The position numbers and the translations under genes are program-made. This document shows, piece by piece, positions 38,078 through 46,719 of a DNA stretch of 64,000 nucleotides (positions are counted from its first letter, which is position 1; every line of letters begins with the position of its first letter). The notes beneath the pieces were generated by a model. It was not told the DNA's origin. It did no database searches and was given only the letters and a program-made list of their open reading frames with translations. Source of the stretch: Arthrobacter agilis (GTDB taxonomy: Bacteria; Actinomycetota; Actinomycetes; Actinomycetales; Micrococcaceae); NCBI RefSeq assembly GCF_002157505.1, contig NZ_NFSC01000031.1:682001-746000 (forward strand), read 5' to 3'.

Positions 38078-39080
38078 GACGAACGCCCTTCCCAGCGCCG
38101 TCGTGCAGTCCGGCAGGACCCCGGTCCGGTCGCTCCCGCCCGCCTTCTGGCTGGTGGCGCTCGGGCTCACGGCGGTCGCGCTCGTCGCGGTGTTCCTCCT
38201 CGTCGGACTCGAGGGCAACATCGGGTACGTGCTCCCGCGCCGGCTCAACCGCGTCGGGGCGATGGTGCTCGTCGCCCTCGCGGTCGGGGTCTCCACCGTC
38301 CTGTTCCAGACCGTGACCGGCAACCGGATCCTGACGCCGTCCATCATGGGGCTGGACGCGCTCTACATCCTCATCCAGACCGCCCTGGCCTTCGCCCTCG
38401 GCGCCTCGGCGCTCCTGACACTCGCCGCTCCGATCCGCTTCGCCGTCGAGGTCACCCTGATGGTCGCGTTCTCCTGGCTGCTCTACCGCTGGCTCTTCAC
38501 GGGCGGAGGGCGCAGCCTGCACCTCCTGCTGCTCGTCGGCATCGTCTTCGGCGTCTTCTTCCGGGGCGCCTCGACACTGCTCCAGCGCCTGATGGACCCG
38601 AGCGAGTACATCATCCTGCAGGACCTGTTCTTCGCGAGTTTCAACCGCGTCGACCCGACCCTGCTGCTCGTCTCCGCGATCGCCGTCGGCGGACTGTGCG
38701 TCCCCGTCTGGCGCCTGCGGTACCGTCTCGACGTCCTGGCCCTCGGCCGTGACACCGCCGTCGGGCTCGGCGTCGACCACCGGCGCACCGTGACGCTGGT
38801 GCTGGTCATCTGCTCGGTGCTCGTCGCCGTCTCCACTGCCCTGGTGGGTCCTGCCACGTTCTTCGGCCTGCTGGTCTCGGCGCTCGCCTATCAGCTGTGC
38901 AGCTCCTTCCGGCACGCCGTCGTGCTCCCCATCGCTGTCCTGCTCGGTGTGATCGCCCTTGTCGGCGGCCAGCTCGTCCTCGAGCAGGTCTTCGAGTTCG
39001 ACACGGCGCTCAGCATCGTCATCGAGTTCACGGGCGGCCTCGTCTTCCTCGCCCTCCTCCTGAAAGGTCGCGTCCGGTGA
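38067..39080 (+). CDS. Iron-siderophore ABC permease, second subunit
   Basis: 337 residues, FecCD family and YclO-like. The start is a GTG with GAGGAGGAA upstream, overlapping the previous gene by 11 bases. Landmarks are RVGAMVLVALAVGVSTVLFQ, DALYILIQTALAF and VGPATFFGLLVSALAYQL, the cytoplasmic loop that touches the ATPase. Its stop overlaps the ATPase start by four bases (GTGA). It forms the heterodimeric membrane channel with the previous gene product. Confidence 0.93.
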   Translation: MPARTNALPSAVVQSGRTPVRSLPPAFWLVALGLTAVALVAVFLLVGLEGNIGYVLPRRLNRVGAMVLVALAVGVSTVLFQTVTGNRILTPSIMGLDALYILIQTALAFALGASALLTLAAPIRFAVEVTLMVAFSWLLYRWLFTGGGRSLHLLLLVGIVFGVFFRGASTLLQRLMDPSEYIILQDLFFASFNRVDPTLLLVSAIAVGGLCVPVWRLRYRLDVLALGRDTAVGLGVDHRRTVTLVLVICSVLVAVSTALVGPATFFGLLVSALAYQLCSSFRHAVVLPIAVLLGVIALVGGQLVLEQVFEFDTALSIVIEFTGGLVFLALLLKGRVR

Positions 39081-39835
39081 TCACCCTCGACTCCGTCACC
39101 AAGCGCTATGGCACTACGACAGTGGTCGACGACGTCAGCTGCACCATCCCCCGCGGCGGCGTCACCTCGATCATCGGGCCCAACGGCGCCGGCAAGTCCA
39201 CCCTGCTGTCCCTGATGAGCCGCCTGCTCCCGCTCGATGCCGGAACCGCGGAGGTGGACGGGCTGGACGTCAGCACGACGCCGGGGCCCGCACTCGCGAG
39301 GACGCTGTCCATCCTGCGCCAGGAGAACCAGCTCACGGTCCGCCTCTCGGTGCGGGACCTCGTGGGTTTCGGCCGGTTCCCGCACAACAACGGCCGGCCC
39401 ACCGTGGCCGACCGGGAGCACATCGAGCGGGCCCTCGACTATCTCGACCTCGCCGACCTGGCGGACCGCTTCGTCGACGAGCTCTCCGGCGGGCAGCGCC
39501 AGCGGGCGTTCATCGCCATGGTCCTCGCACAGGACACGGACTACATCCTGCTCGACGAGCCGCTCAACAACCTGGACATGAAGCACTCGGTGGACATGAT
39601 GCGCCTGCTCCGCCGGCTCGTGGACGACCTCGGGAAGACCGTGGTGCTCGTCATCCATGACATCAACTTCGCGTCCTGCTACTCCGACACGATCGTCGCG
39701 ATGCGCGACGGCGCGATCATCCATCAGGGGACGCCCGAGGAGATCATGACGCCGCAGGTGCTGCACGACGTGTACGACGTTGACATCCAGGTGGAGCACA
39801 TCCGCGGCAACAGGATCGGCGTCTACTTCGCCTAG
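39077..39835 (+). CDS. Iron-siderophore ABC transporter ATPase
   Basis: 252 residues from a GTG that overlaps the second permease stop (GTGA). Walker A is GPNGAGKST, the signature LSGGQRQRAFIAMVLAQD and Walker B YILLDEPLNNLD, followed by the H-loop IHDINFA. It matches YclP/FepC-type ATPases. It powers the importer encoded by the three preceding genes and should share the iron-box control. A methyltransferase gene follows ten bases later and may be read through. Confidence 0.95.
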   Translation: MITLDSVTKRYGTTTVVDDVSCTIPRGGVTSIIGPNGAGKSTLLSLMSRLLPLDAGTAEVDGLDVSTTPGPALARTLSILRQENQLTVRLSVRDLVGFGRFPHNNGRPTVADREHIERALDYLDLADLADRFVDELSGGQRQRAFIAMVLAQDTDYILLDEPLNNLDMKHSVDMMRLLRRLVDDLGKTVVLVIHDINFASCYSDTIVAMRDGAIIHQGTPEEIMTPQVLHDVYDVDIQVEHIRGNRIGVYFA

Positions 39836-39844
39836 GCTGGCTGC

Positions 39845-41059
39845 ATGGCTTCGGACAACATCGCGGACATCCTGACCCCCGAAGGCTGGGAGCTGGTGAA
39901 CTCCCTCGGCCCCTACGCCGAAGCCGACAGCCTCCGGCTCACCGAGCAGCTGCGGAAGGCAGGCCACTCCCCCGACGCCGTCGCCGCCGCCCTCACCCAG
40001 TCGCGCCTGCGTGCGAAGGCTGCCGCCAAGTTCGGGCCCTTCGCCGAGCACATGGTCTTCACGTCGGCAGGGCTCGAGCAGGCCACGCGCCTGTCCGTCG
40101 CCGCGCGCCACGCGCAGCGCTTCGTCGACGCCGGCCTGGTCACGGTGGCCGACCTCGGGTGCGGCCTCGGCGCCGACAGCATGGCCCTGGCCACCCTCGA
40201 CTGCCAGGTCACCGCCGTCGAACTCGACGAGACGACCGCCGCCGCAGCGACCATGAACCTGCTGCCGTTCCCCAACGCCCGCGTCGTCAACGCCGACGCC
40301 TCGTCCATGGACACTGCGGAGTACGACGGCGTGTGGCTCGACCCGGCGCGCAGGACGACGACGACGTCGGGCACGTCACGCCTCTTCGACCCCGAGGCGT
40401 TCTCTCCCCCGCTGTCCTTCGTCCAGGAACTCGCCGGCAGCGGGAAACCGGTGGGCGTGAAGATGGGCCCCGGCATGCCCCATGAGTCCATCCCGTCGGA
40501 CTGCGAGGCGCAGTGGGTCTCGGTGGACGGCGACGTCACCGAGGTGGCCCTGTGGTTCAACGCGCTCCGCCGCGGAGGCGTGCGCCGGGCCGCGCTGGTT
40601 CTCGGGCCGAGGGGGGCCGCGGAGATGGTGTCGGAGGAGGAGTTCGGGAACGGCCCGACGCCCCCCGTCGGCGAGCCCGGCGGCTACCTCTACGAGCCCG
40701 ACGGCGCCGTCATCCGCGCCGAACTCGTCGCGGACCTCGCCGCGGACCTGGGCGGGCACCTGCTGGATCCGATGATCGCCTACATCTGCGCACCGTCGTT
40801 CACGGACACCCCGTTCGCCCGGGCGTATCGGGTGCTCGCGGTGCGGCCCTACAACGTCAAGGCACTCAAGGCCTGGGTCCGCTCCGAGGGCATCGGCGTC
40901 CTCGACATCAAGAAGCGCGGCATCTCGGCCACACCGGAGGAAGTGCGCAAGCAGTTGCTGACCGGCTCCGGCAAGGGACGGAACAAGGCAACCCTGGTGC
41001 TGACGCGCATCGGGGACGAGCGCGTGGCCATCGTCGTCGAGCCCGTCCCAGCCCCCTAG
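39845..41059 (+). CDS. Class I SAM-dependent methyltransferase with THUMP-like domain
   Basis: 404 residues. After a helical N-terminus (about 1-85), the SAM fold begins with VADLGCGLGADSMALATLDC (residues about 101-120), then VTAVELDETTAAAATMN and the segment YDGVWLDPARR in the catalytic position. The C-terminal part contains PYNVKALKAWVRSEGIGVLD and IKKRGISATPEEVRKQLL, as in the THUMP-like methyltransferase family of actinobacteria. The likely substrate is RNA, but this is inferred. It starts ten bases after the iron ATPase, although its role is unrelated. Confidence 0.88.
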   Translation: MASDNIADILTPEGWELVNSLGPYAEADSLRLTEQLRKAGHSPDAVAAALTQSRLRAKAAAKFGPFAEHMVFTSAGLEQATRLSVAARHAQRFVDAGLVTVADLGCGLGADSMALATLDCQVTAVELDETTAAAATMNLLPFPNARVVNADASSMDTAEYDGVWLDPARRTTTTSGTSRLFDPEAFSPPLSFVQELAGSGKPVGVKMGPGMPHESIPSDCEAQWVSVDGDVTEVALWFNALRRGGVRRAALVLGPRGAAEMVSEEEFGNGPTPPVGEPGGYLYEPDGAVIRAELVADLAADLGGHLLDPMIAYICAPSFTDTPFARAYRVLAVRPYNVKALKAWVRSEGIGVLDIKKRGISATPEEVRKQLLTGSGKGRNKATLVLTRIGDERVAIVVEPVPAP

Positions 41060-41080
41060 CGACACCGAGCCACACATTCC

Positions 41081-41098
41081 GCCCGGCCGCAACCGGGC
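41081..41098 (+). terminator. Possible weak terminator
   Basis: GCCCGG at 41081-41086 pairs with CCGGGC at 41093-41098 across six bases, after the methyltransferase stop. The short stem and missing T-run make this uncertain. Confidence 0.35.
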
Positions 41099-41172
41099 CG
41101 ACACGGCCCCCGCTCGCGCACCTGCCTTCCTAGACTCGGGAGGACGGAGATTAGCAACGAGTGGGAGGCAGC

Positions 41173-41886
41173 ATGGCGAACGGTACAGCGGGGTCATCGG
41201 AAGCACGGCACGGCGTGCTGTTCGACGTGGACGGCACCCTCGTGGACTCCAACTACCAGCACACCATCGCCTGGTGGCAGGCGTTCCGCCGCTTCGGGTA
41301 CGACGTGCCCCTGGCGGAGATCCACCGGGCCATCGGGATGGGCGGCGACAAACTCGTGGCGCACCTCCTCGGCGACGACCGGGACACCGGGCAGGACGAG
41401 GAGCTCGACTCCACCCACGGTGCCGTCTTCTCCACCTATTGGCCCGCGCTGAGAGCCTTCGAGGGAGCAGGTGAACTCGTACGCCGGTGCGCGGACAACG
41501 GCCTCACGGTGGTCCTCGCGTCCTCCGCCTCGAAGCAGGAACTGGGCGTGCTCCGGGAAGTCATCGACGCGGACGAGGCCATCAGTGCGGCGACGAGCTC
41601 CTCGGATGCGGAGAACAGCAAGCCCTCCCCGGACATTCTGGAGGCGGCGCTGGAGGCCGGCGGACTCGAGGCGGCGAACGCCGTGTTCGTCGGAGACTCC
41701 GTGTGGGACGTCCTCGCGGCGTCGGAGCTGAAGATCCCGACGATCGGCCTCGCCTCGGGCGGCACGAGCGAGGCGGAGCTGCGCGAGGCAGGAGCTGTCG
41801 AGGTCTACAAGGACATCCGGGCGCTGCTCGACGCGTTCGAGGACGGGGTACTGCACCAACTGGCGACGTCCTCCGCCGGAACCTGA
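41173..41886 (+). CDS. HAD-superfamily hydrolase
   Basis: 237 residues; the ATG at 41173 follows GGGAGG. Motif I is FDVDGTLVDS (nucleophile D18, acid/base D20), motif II is VVLASSASKQELGV, motif III lysine is in NSKPSPDI and motif IV is FVGDSVWD. The cap inserted after motif I (TIAWWQAFRRFGYDVPLAEI) resembles beta-phosphoglucomutase or phosphoglycolate phosphatase members. The substrate is not fixed. It has no operon partners of related function. Confidence 0.9.
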   Translation: MANGTAGSSEARHGVLFDVDGTLVDSNYQHTIAWWQAFRRFGYDVPLAEIHRAIGMGGDKLVAHLLGDDRDTGQDEELDSTHGAVFSTYWPALRAFEGAGELVRRCADNGLTVVLASSASKQELGVLREVIDADEAISAATSSSDAENSKPSPDILEAALEAGGLEAANAVFVGDSVWDVLAASELKIPTIGLASGGTSEAELREAGAVEVYKDIRALLDAFEDGVLHQLATSSAGT

Positions 41887-41940
41887 GCCGGAGGGCCGCA
41901 CCCGCTGGCTCGCGTCCGCGCCTGCCTGCCCCGGTCCCTG

Positions 41941-42234
41941 CTAGTCCTCGCTGCTGAGGAGCCGTCGTCGGGCGCTCAGAAGTTCGACCTCCGGCCTCGC
42001 TGCGACGTACCGCTCCACGCGGTCCAGCACGTCCACCACATGCTGCCGGTCGCCTCCGACCACCCCGGCCCCCACGACGGCCCGGCGGTGCAGGTCCTGG
42101 TGCCCGACTTCGGCGACGGACAGCTCGAACTTCCGGCGGAGGTCCGACACCAGCGGACGCACCACCGACCGCTTTCCCTTCAGCGAGTGCACGTCGCCGA
42201 GCAGGACGTCGAACTCGATGAACCCGATCCACAT
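41941..42234 (-). CDS. DUF503 (YlxP-like) protein
   Basis: 97 residues, ATG behind AAGGAGG. The family pattern is clear: [20 protein letters not shown] then VRPLVSDLRRKFELSVAEVG, followed by HQDLHRRAVVGAGVVGGDRQ. YlxP family members are small ferredoxin-like-fold proteins often found near nusA, infB and rbfA. The function is not settled. Here it stands divergent from an acidic hypothetical gene, not near the translation cluster. Confidence 0.9.
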   Translation of the reverse strand: MWIGFIEFDVLLGDVHSLKGKRSVVRPLVSDLRRKFELSVAEVGHQDLHRRAVVGAGVVGGDRQHVVDVLDRVERYVAARPEVELLSARRRLLSSED

Positions 42235-42815
42235 GGCGGTCCTCCTTGTCGTCGTGCCTGCGGGCCGGGCCGGCCCGCTGTCATCCTGTACGAGCCGGCG
42301 GGGAACGGCCCGCACGGCAGCCGCGGTATCGACGGCGACGTACGGTCGTGCCCCGCAAGAGCCCGGCCGTTCCGGGTGCGGACCGGTGCATGGATGTACT
42401 GTAGCGGAGCCGCTCCACGCCATCTTCGGGAAAAAAGCGTAGGGTAGGGGGAGTTGTCTAGAAGAAGGCGGCTGTCTTCGGTTCTTCTCTTCGTTACCGT
42501 GGTTCTTGCACCGGTACCCAACAGCAGAGCACCATCCCCGATAGGGGCGTGCAGCATGAACGACCAGGAAGCCCTTCTTCCGCAGCCCTCCGCAGGTGGT
42601 CCCCCGACCCGTGCGGCATACCACTCCCGTCTTTGCGCCGGTCCCCGCCGTGCCCTGACGACTTCACCTCCCCCTGCCGGCGCCTACGCGCCCTGATTCG
42701 CTGCGCCCCGCATTTTTTCCGTGGCGTGCGCTCCGAGCCGGCCCTTCCCCGGCCCTTCTTCTGAACCTGCTTTCAGTACTACTTTCACCACTGCTTGACA
42801 CTGCAAAGGACCACC
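42235..42815. other. Long leader region between DUF503 and the acidic-repeat gene
   Basis: About 580 bases. A plus-strand frame at 42556-42696 with AGGGG upstream would encode a 46-residue proline-rich peptide (MNDQEALLPQPSAGGPPTRA and on). It is C/T-rich, so it may be a leader peptide or noise. AGAAGAA/TTCTTCT forms a possible stem near 42461-42490. The long pyrimidine-rich stretch before the next ribosome site resembles a regulatory 5' untranslated region. Confidence 0.35.
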
Positions 42816-43229
42816 ATGACGCAGCACATCGACGATTTCCTGCACGACTGCACCACCGTCACCGCCGACGGCTCGCTCGTATCCGTCGACGAGGTCGAGG
42901 GACTCTACCTGTACTGGTGCTCCCTCCGCGCGGCGGACTCCACGGGGAACCGTGGGGAAGACTCCACGGAGGAATCTACGGAGGACTTGGTGGAAGATTC
43001 CCTGGAAGACTTCACGGAAGAATCCGCGGAGACCGCCGCCGTCCTCGATGCCGTGTACGCCCGAGGGGTGGAGCCGATCCAGCGGGACGGCGTAGATTAC
43101 GTCGAGGGGCTCGTCCTGACCGGGCCGGTCATGGCGGACTTCATCGTGGCCTGTGACTTCGCCGGAGTCTGGGGCCACCCCGAGCTCTGCGACCTGGCCG
43201 CCGTGCGGGAAGTCGTCACAGCGTCGTAG
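42816..43229 (+). CDS. Hypothetical protein with acidic Glu/Asp/Ser/Thr repeat
   Basis: 137 residues, ATG behind AAAGGA. The N-terminal part is globular-looking (TQHIDDFLHDCTTVTADGSL, VDEVEGLYLYWCSLRAA). A central stretch of about 26 residues is a repeat of acidic units (EDSTEESTEDLVEDSLEDFT) encoded by imperfect 12-bp DNA repeats. The C-terminal part (AVYARGVEPIQRDGVDYVEG, MADFIVACDFAG) is ordinary. The family is not recognised. It lies 17 bases upstream of the YbaK gene and may be cotranscribed with it. Confidence 0.6.
   Translation: MTQHIDDFLHDCTTVTADGSLVSVDEVEGLYLYWCSLRAADSTGNRGEDSTEESTEDLVEDSLEDFTEESAETAAVLDAVYARGVEPIQRDGVDYVEGLVLTGPVMADFIVACDFAGVWGHPELCDLAAVREVVTAS
42957..43032 (+). 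repeat. Imperfect acidic-codon repeat
   Basis: About six copies of a unit built on GAAGACTCCACG / GAGGAATCTACG coding for E-D/E-S/F-T-type tetrapeptides. Unit length is 12 bases and copies are diverged. Confidence 0.6.
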
Positions 43230-43246
43230 AACCAGAAGGAGGTGCC

Positions 43247-43741
43247 GTGGGCAGGAAGCCGACCGGTTCCCGCAGCACCCCTGCCCTGGCCGCCCTCTCC
43301 GCGGCCGGCATCGCCTTCACCGCCCGCCCCTACCAGCACGACGACGGGGTGTCCTCCTACGGGCTGGAAGCAGCGTCCGCGCTGGGCGTCGACCCGAGTC
43401 GGGTCTTCAAGACGCTGATGACGAGCGTCGACGGATCCCTCGTGGCCGCCGTCGTCCCGGTCAGCGGGTCGCTGGACCTCAAGGCCCTTGCCTCCGCGCT
43501 GGGCAGGCGCAAAGCGGCGATGGCCGATCCGACCCTCGCCCAGCGCCGGACCGGCTACGTCCTGGGCGGGATCTCCCCTCTCGGACAGCGGCACCCGTCG
43601 CCCGTGGTCATCGACGCCTCCGTCCTCGACCATCCCACGGTCTTCGTGTCCGGGGGTCAGCGGGGGCTGGACATCGAACTGTCACCCGCAGACCTCATCG
43701 TCGCCGCGCAGGCACTTACAGCCCCCATCGCCGGGCCATGA
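43247..43741 (+). CDS. ybaK: Cys-tRNA(Pro)/Cys-tRNA(Cys) deacylase YbaK
   Basis: 164 residues. A prolyl-tRNA editing-domain fold that removes mischarged Cys from tRNA(Pro). The pattern matches YbaK/EbsC: ALAALSAAGIAFTARPYQHD at the start, GVDPSRVFKTLMTSVDGSLV, LDLKALASALGRRKAAMADP (with the conserved lysines), YVLGGISPLGQR and FVSGGQRGLDIELSPADLI near the end. Its start follows the hypothetical gene by 17 bases. Confidence 0.93.
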   Translation: MGRKPTGSRSTPALAALSAAGIAFTARPYQHDDGVSSYGLEAASALGVDPSRVFKTLMTSVDGSLVAAVVPVSGSLDLKALASALGRRKAAMADPTLAQRRTGYVLGGISPLGQRHPSPVVIDASVLDHPTVFVSGGQRGLDIELSPADLIVAAQALTAPIAGP

Positions 43742-43764
43742 CAGGGCTGCCTCCGCGGGACCGC

Positions 43765-44601
43765 CTACGCGCTGATCCGGACGGCCCCGCCCGACACCGT
43801 CATGCCGCCGGCCGGGGGTATGTGGACCGTGATGACGGACGGGCGCCCGACGTCGGACCCCTGGTGCACGGTGAGCGTGGCAGGGGGTGCGACCTCTCCC
43901 CGCGCGCGGAGGTAGGCGCCGAGTGAGGCTGCGGCTGAACCCGTGGCAGGATCTTCCCGGACGCCGCCGGGTGGGAACGGGTTCCGGGCCTCGAAGACGT
44001 CCGGGCCGAGCCGGTGCACGACGGCGACGGTGGCACCCCATCCCTGCACGACCATGAGTCCCTTGAGACCGTCGTAGTCGTAGTCGAGCCCCCGCAGGAC
44101 GGCTGCGTCGCGGACCGGCACGATCGGGTGGGTGTTTCCGGCGAAGGACAGCAGAACGGGCAGGTCGTCCGAGAGGTCCGCCTCGCCCAGGCGGAGGTGC
44201 TGCAGGAGCTCGTGCCGGACGTCGTCGTCGATCCCGTCGACCCGAGGCTCGACCGTCACGAGGGAGGCGACGAAGCGACCGCCCACCCGCGCGGTCCTCA
44301 GGTCGAGCGGGCCCACCGGCGTCGACAGGAGAATGTCCCCGGCGCCCTCGCGGTCTGCGAGCGCGACGCCGGTCGCGATCGTTGCATGGCCGCAGAACGG
44401 GATCTCGGCCTCGGGGGCGAAGTAGCGGACCGTGGCCCTGCCCGGCGAGCGACGCGAGAGAAAGGCGCTTTCCGCGTAGCCGAGCTCCGCCGCTATCGCC
44501 TGCATCTGTCCGGCCGAGAGGTCATCGGCGTCGAGCACCACACCCGCGGGGTTGCCGCCGTCAGCCCGGTCGGTGAACGCTGCGTAGCGAAGGATCTCCA
44601 T
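43765..44601 (-). CDS. PhzF-family isomerase
   Basis: 278 residues with the two-half PhzF/diaminopimelate-epimerase-like fold. The N-terminal GGNPAGVV (15-22), the catalytic glutamate E44 in YAESAFLSR, FCGHATIAT near 69-77 and the second-half GSAAASLGAYL are all present. In phenazine producers PhzF isomerises DHHA; most family members, such as this one without other phz genes, have unknown substrates. It converges on ybaK with a gap of 23 bases. Confidence 0.9.
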   Translation of the reverse strand: MEILRYAAFTDRADGGNPAGVVLDADDLSAGQMQAIAAELGYAESAFLSRRSPGRATVRYFAPEAEIPFCGHATIATGVALADREGAGDILLSTPVGPLDLRTARVGGRFVASLVTVEPRVDGIDDDVRHELLQHLRLGEADLSDDLPVLLSFAGNTHPIVPVRDAAVLRGLDYDYDGLKGLMVVQGWGATVAVVHRLGPDVFEARNPFPPGGVREDPATGSAAASLGAYLRARGEVAPPATLTVHQGSDVGRPSVITVHIPPAGGMTVSGGAVRISA

Positions 44602-44633
44602 GGAGCGATGCTAGTGCCCGTCGGTTGCGGTAC

Positions 44634-46106
44634 TCAGCTCTCGACCGCCGTGGGATCGCCGGCGGAGGTGTTGGTCCTCCGGTTGATGAGCCACGTGATG
44701 AGCCAGAGGACGACGCCGATCGCCATGAGGCTGCCGGCGATCTGGTACTGGACGACGTCGCGACCCACCCACGGGCCGGCAAGGAACGCGCACAGGAGTG
44801 CCGCCACGAGGGGAAGCGGGCCGGGGGACGTGAAGAACACCTTGCGGTTGACGTCCCTCTTGCGCCGCAGCACCATGCAGGCGACATTCACCACGGTGAA
44901 GACACACAGGAGCAGGAAGGCCGTGGTGCCCGAGAGGTTGGCGACGATGTTGCTCTCGGGATCGCTGGTCACGTACAGGATCAGGCCCAGGGCGAGGATG
45001 GTCGAGAACGCGATACCGGCCCAGGGAGTGCGACGGCCCGGCAGCACCTTGGCGAGAGGACGGGGCAAGACGTCCTGGCGCGCCATGCCGTAGATCAGGC
45101 GGCTCGCCATCAGCATGTTGATCAGGGCGGTGTTGGCGACGGCGAAGACGGCGAGGAACGGGAAGATCCTGTCGATCGGGAAATCGGGCGACCCCTTGTG
45201 CACGACCTCGAGCAGGGCCGCGCCCTCGGCCTCCCGGATGCCCTCCAGTTCGGTGGGGCTCAGCACCGTGACCACGGAGACCGCGACCAGCATGTAGAGG
45301 ATGACGGCGATCCCGAGTCCGGTCAGCATGGTGCGGGGGAAGATCCGCTCGGGGTTCTGGACCTCCTCGACCATGTTCACCGAGTCCTCGAAGCCCACCA
45401 TCGCGAAGAAGGCGATGGAGGTTGCAGCGGTTACCGCGAGGAACATGCCCTTGTCCTGGTAGTCGGTGAACACGAAGATCTCACCCACGTTTCCGGTGCC
45501 CTGCGCCATGGCGAGGAAGCCGACCCCGATCACGATACACAGCGCGGTCATCTCGACGAGCGTCAGCACCACGTTGAACTTGACGCTCTCACCAACACCG
45601 CGCAGGTTGATGACGGCCAGCAGCAGCATGAACCCCAGTGCGACGGCGGTGATCACGCCCTGCCCGGGCATGCCCATCCAGCCGTTGACCTCGAGGCCGC
45701 CGAAGAAGTTCTGCGCCAGCACGTTCGCCGAGGTGGAGGCGCTGGTGATCCCTGAGCAGACGACGGCGAACGCCACCAGGAAGGTGACGAAGTGGATGCC
45801 GAAAGCCTTGTGGGTATAGAGGGCGGCACCGGCGGCCTGCGGATACTGCGTGACGAGCTCCAGGTAGGAGAACGCGGTCAGCGTCGCCACGATGAAGGCG
45901 AGCAGGAAGGGCAACCAGACGAGCCCCCCGACAGTACCCGCCATGGTTCCGGTGACGGCGTAGACGCCGGCTCCGAGGATGTCGCCGACGATGAACAGGA
46001 GGAGCAGTTTCGGCCCGAGGACCCGTTTCAGCTCCGGCTCACCACCGGCCGTGGCTGCGTCACCGGCCGTGGATGCATTGGATACGTGCTCGGCTGAAGT
46101 ACTCAT
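44634..46106 (-). CDS. APC-superfamily amino acid permease
   Basis: 490 residues with about twelve or more membrane helices. The first helix contains the family GAGVYAVTG motif (DILGAGVYAVTGTMAG). Other segments are FAMVGFEDSVNMVEEVQNPE, with its conserved F/E pattern, and NMLMASRLIYGMARQDVLP. The ATG at 46106 follows GGGGGAGG; an upstream start at 46133 is less likely. It should take up an amino acid or amine by proton symport; specificity is unknown. No neighbour fixes it. Confidence 0.92.
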   Translation of the reverse strand: MSTSAEHVSNASTAGDAATAGGEPELKRVLGPKLLLLFIVGDILGAGVYAVTGTMAGTVGGLVWLPFLLAFIVATLTAFSYLELVTQYPQAAGAALYTHKAFGIHFVTFLVAFAVVCSGITSASTSANVLAQNFFGGLEVNGWMGMPGQGVITAVALGFMLLLAVINLRGVGESVKFNVVLTLVEMTALCIVIGVGFLAMAQGTGNVGEIFVFTDYQDKGMFLAVTAATSIAFFAMVGFEDSVNMVEEVQNPERIFPRTMLTGLGIAVILYMLVAVSVVTVLSPTELEGIREAEGAALLEVVHKGSPDFPIDRIFPFLAVFAVANTALINMLMASRLIYGMARQDVLPRPLAKVLPGRRTPWAGIAFSTILALGLILYVTSDPESNIVANLSGTTAFLLLCVFTVVNVACMVLRRKRDVNRKVFFTSPGPLPLVAALLCAFLAGPWVGRDVVQYQIAGSLMAIGVVLWLITWLINRRTNTSAGDPTAVES

Positions 46107-46272
46107 GGTCGGCCTCCCCCTCGGGTTTTCCACCTCACTCTGGTACTGATCAGCCTGCTTAGCAAGGGGTGCACCGGAGAAGGGTCCCTACGCACCGATG
46201 ATTTTCGGCGCTAGCATCCGTCCAAGAAGTATCAAGGGCCCACCGAGGCCATTCCAGAACAGGAGTATCGCC

Positions 46273-46719
46273 ATGGCTACCAGCGTCTTCATCAACCTTC
46301 CCGTCAGCGACCTCGCCAGGTCCAAGGACTTCTACACCAGCTTCGGCTGGACCCTCAACCCGAACTTCTCGAACGACGACGCCGGTGCCATCACCATCAG
46401 CGACACCATCTACCTGATGATCCTGACGCACAGCCACTGGGCGCAGTTCACGGACAAGCCGGTGGCCGACGCGAAGGCCACCTCCGCCGTCATCAACGCC
46501 CTCAGCGTCGAGGAACCCGCCCAGATCGATTCGCTCGTCGATCAGGCCGTGGCCGCCGGGGCGGTCGAGGGAAAGGCGCAGGACCTGGGTTTCATGCGCT
46601 CCCGCTCCTTCGCCGACCCGGACGGTCACAGCTGGGAGATCATGTGGATGGATCCCATCGCACAGACCGGCGACTGGGATGCGGTCCAGGCCAAGTACGG
46701 GGAACAGCAGCCCGCATGA
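46273..46719 (+). CDS. VOC-family (glyoxalase/bleomycin-resistance-like) protein
   Basis: 148 residues, ATG behind AGGAG. The fold repeats beta-alpha-beta-beta-beta units: FINLPVSDLARSKDFYTSFG at the start, AITISDTIYLMILTHSHWAQ, then FADPDGHSWEIMWMDP at the end (metal-site His and Glu positions are H/E in this last motif). This form, with FADPDGH and MWMD, is common in lactoylglutathione lyase-like proteins of unknown substrate. It overlaps the next gene by the four-base ATGA, so the pair is coupled. Confidence 0.9.
   Translation: MATSVFINLPVSDLARSKDFYTSFGWTLNPNFSNDDAGAITISDTIYLMILTHSHWAQFTDKPVADAKATSAVINALSVEEPAQIDSLVDQAVAAGAVEGKAQDLGFMRSRSFADPDGHSWEIMWMDPIAQTGDWDAVQAKYGEQQPA

Noticed and set aside
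43765-44601. Phenazine biosynthesis
   Set aside because: PhzF-like only; no phzA-E or phzG is nearby, and most PhzF relatives have other roles.
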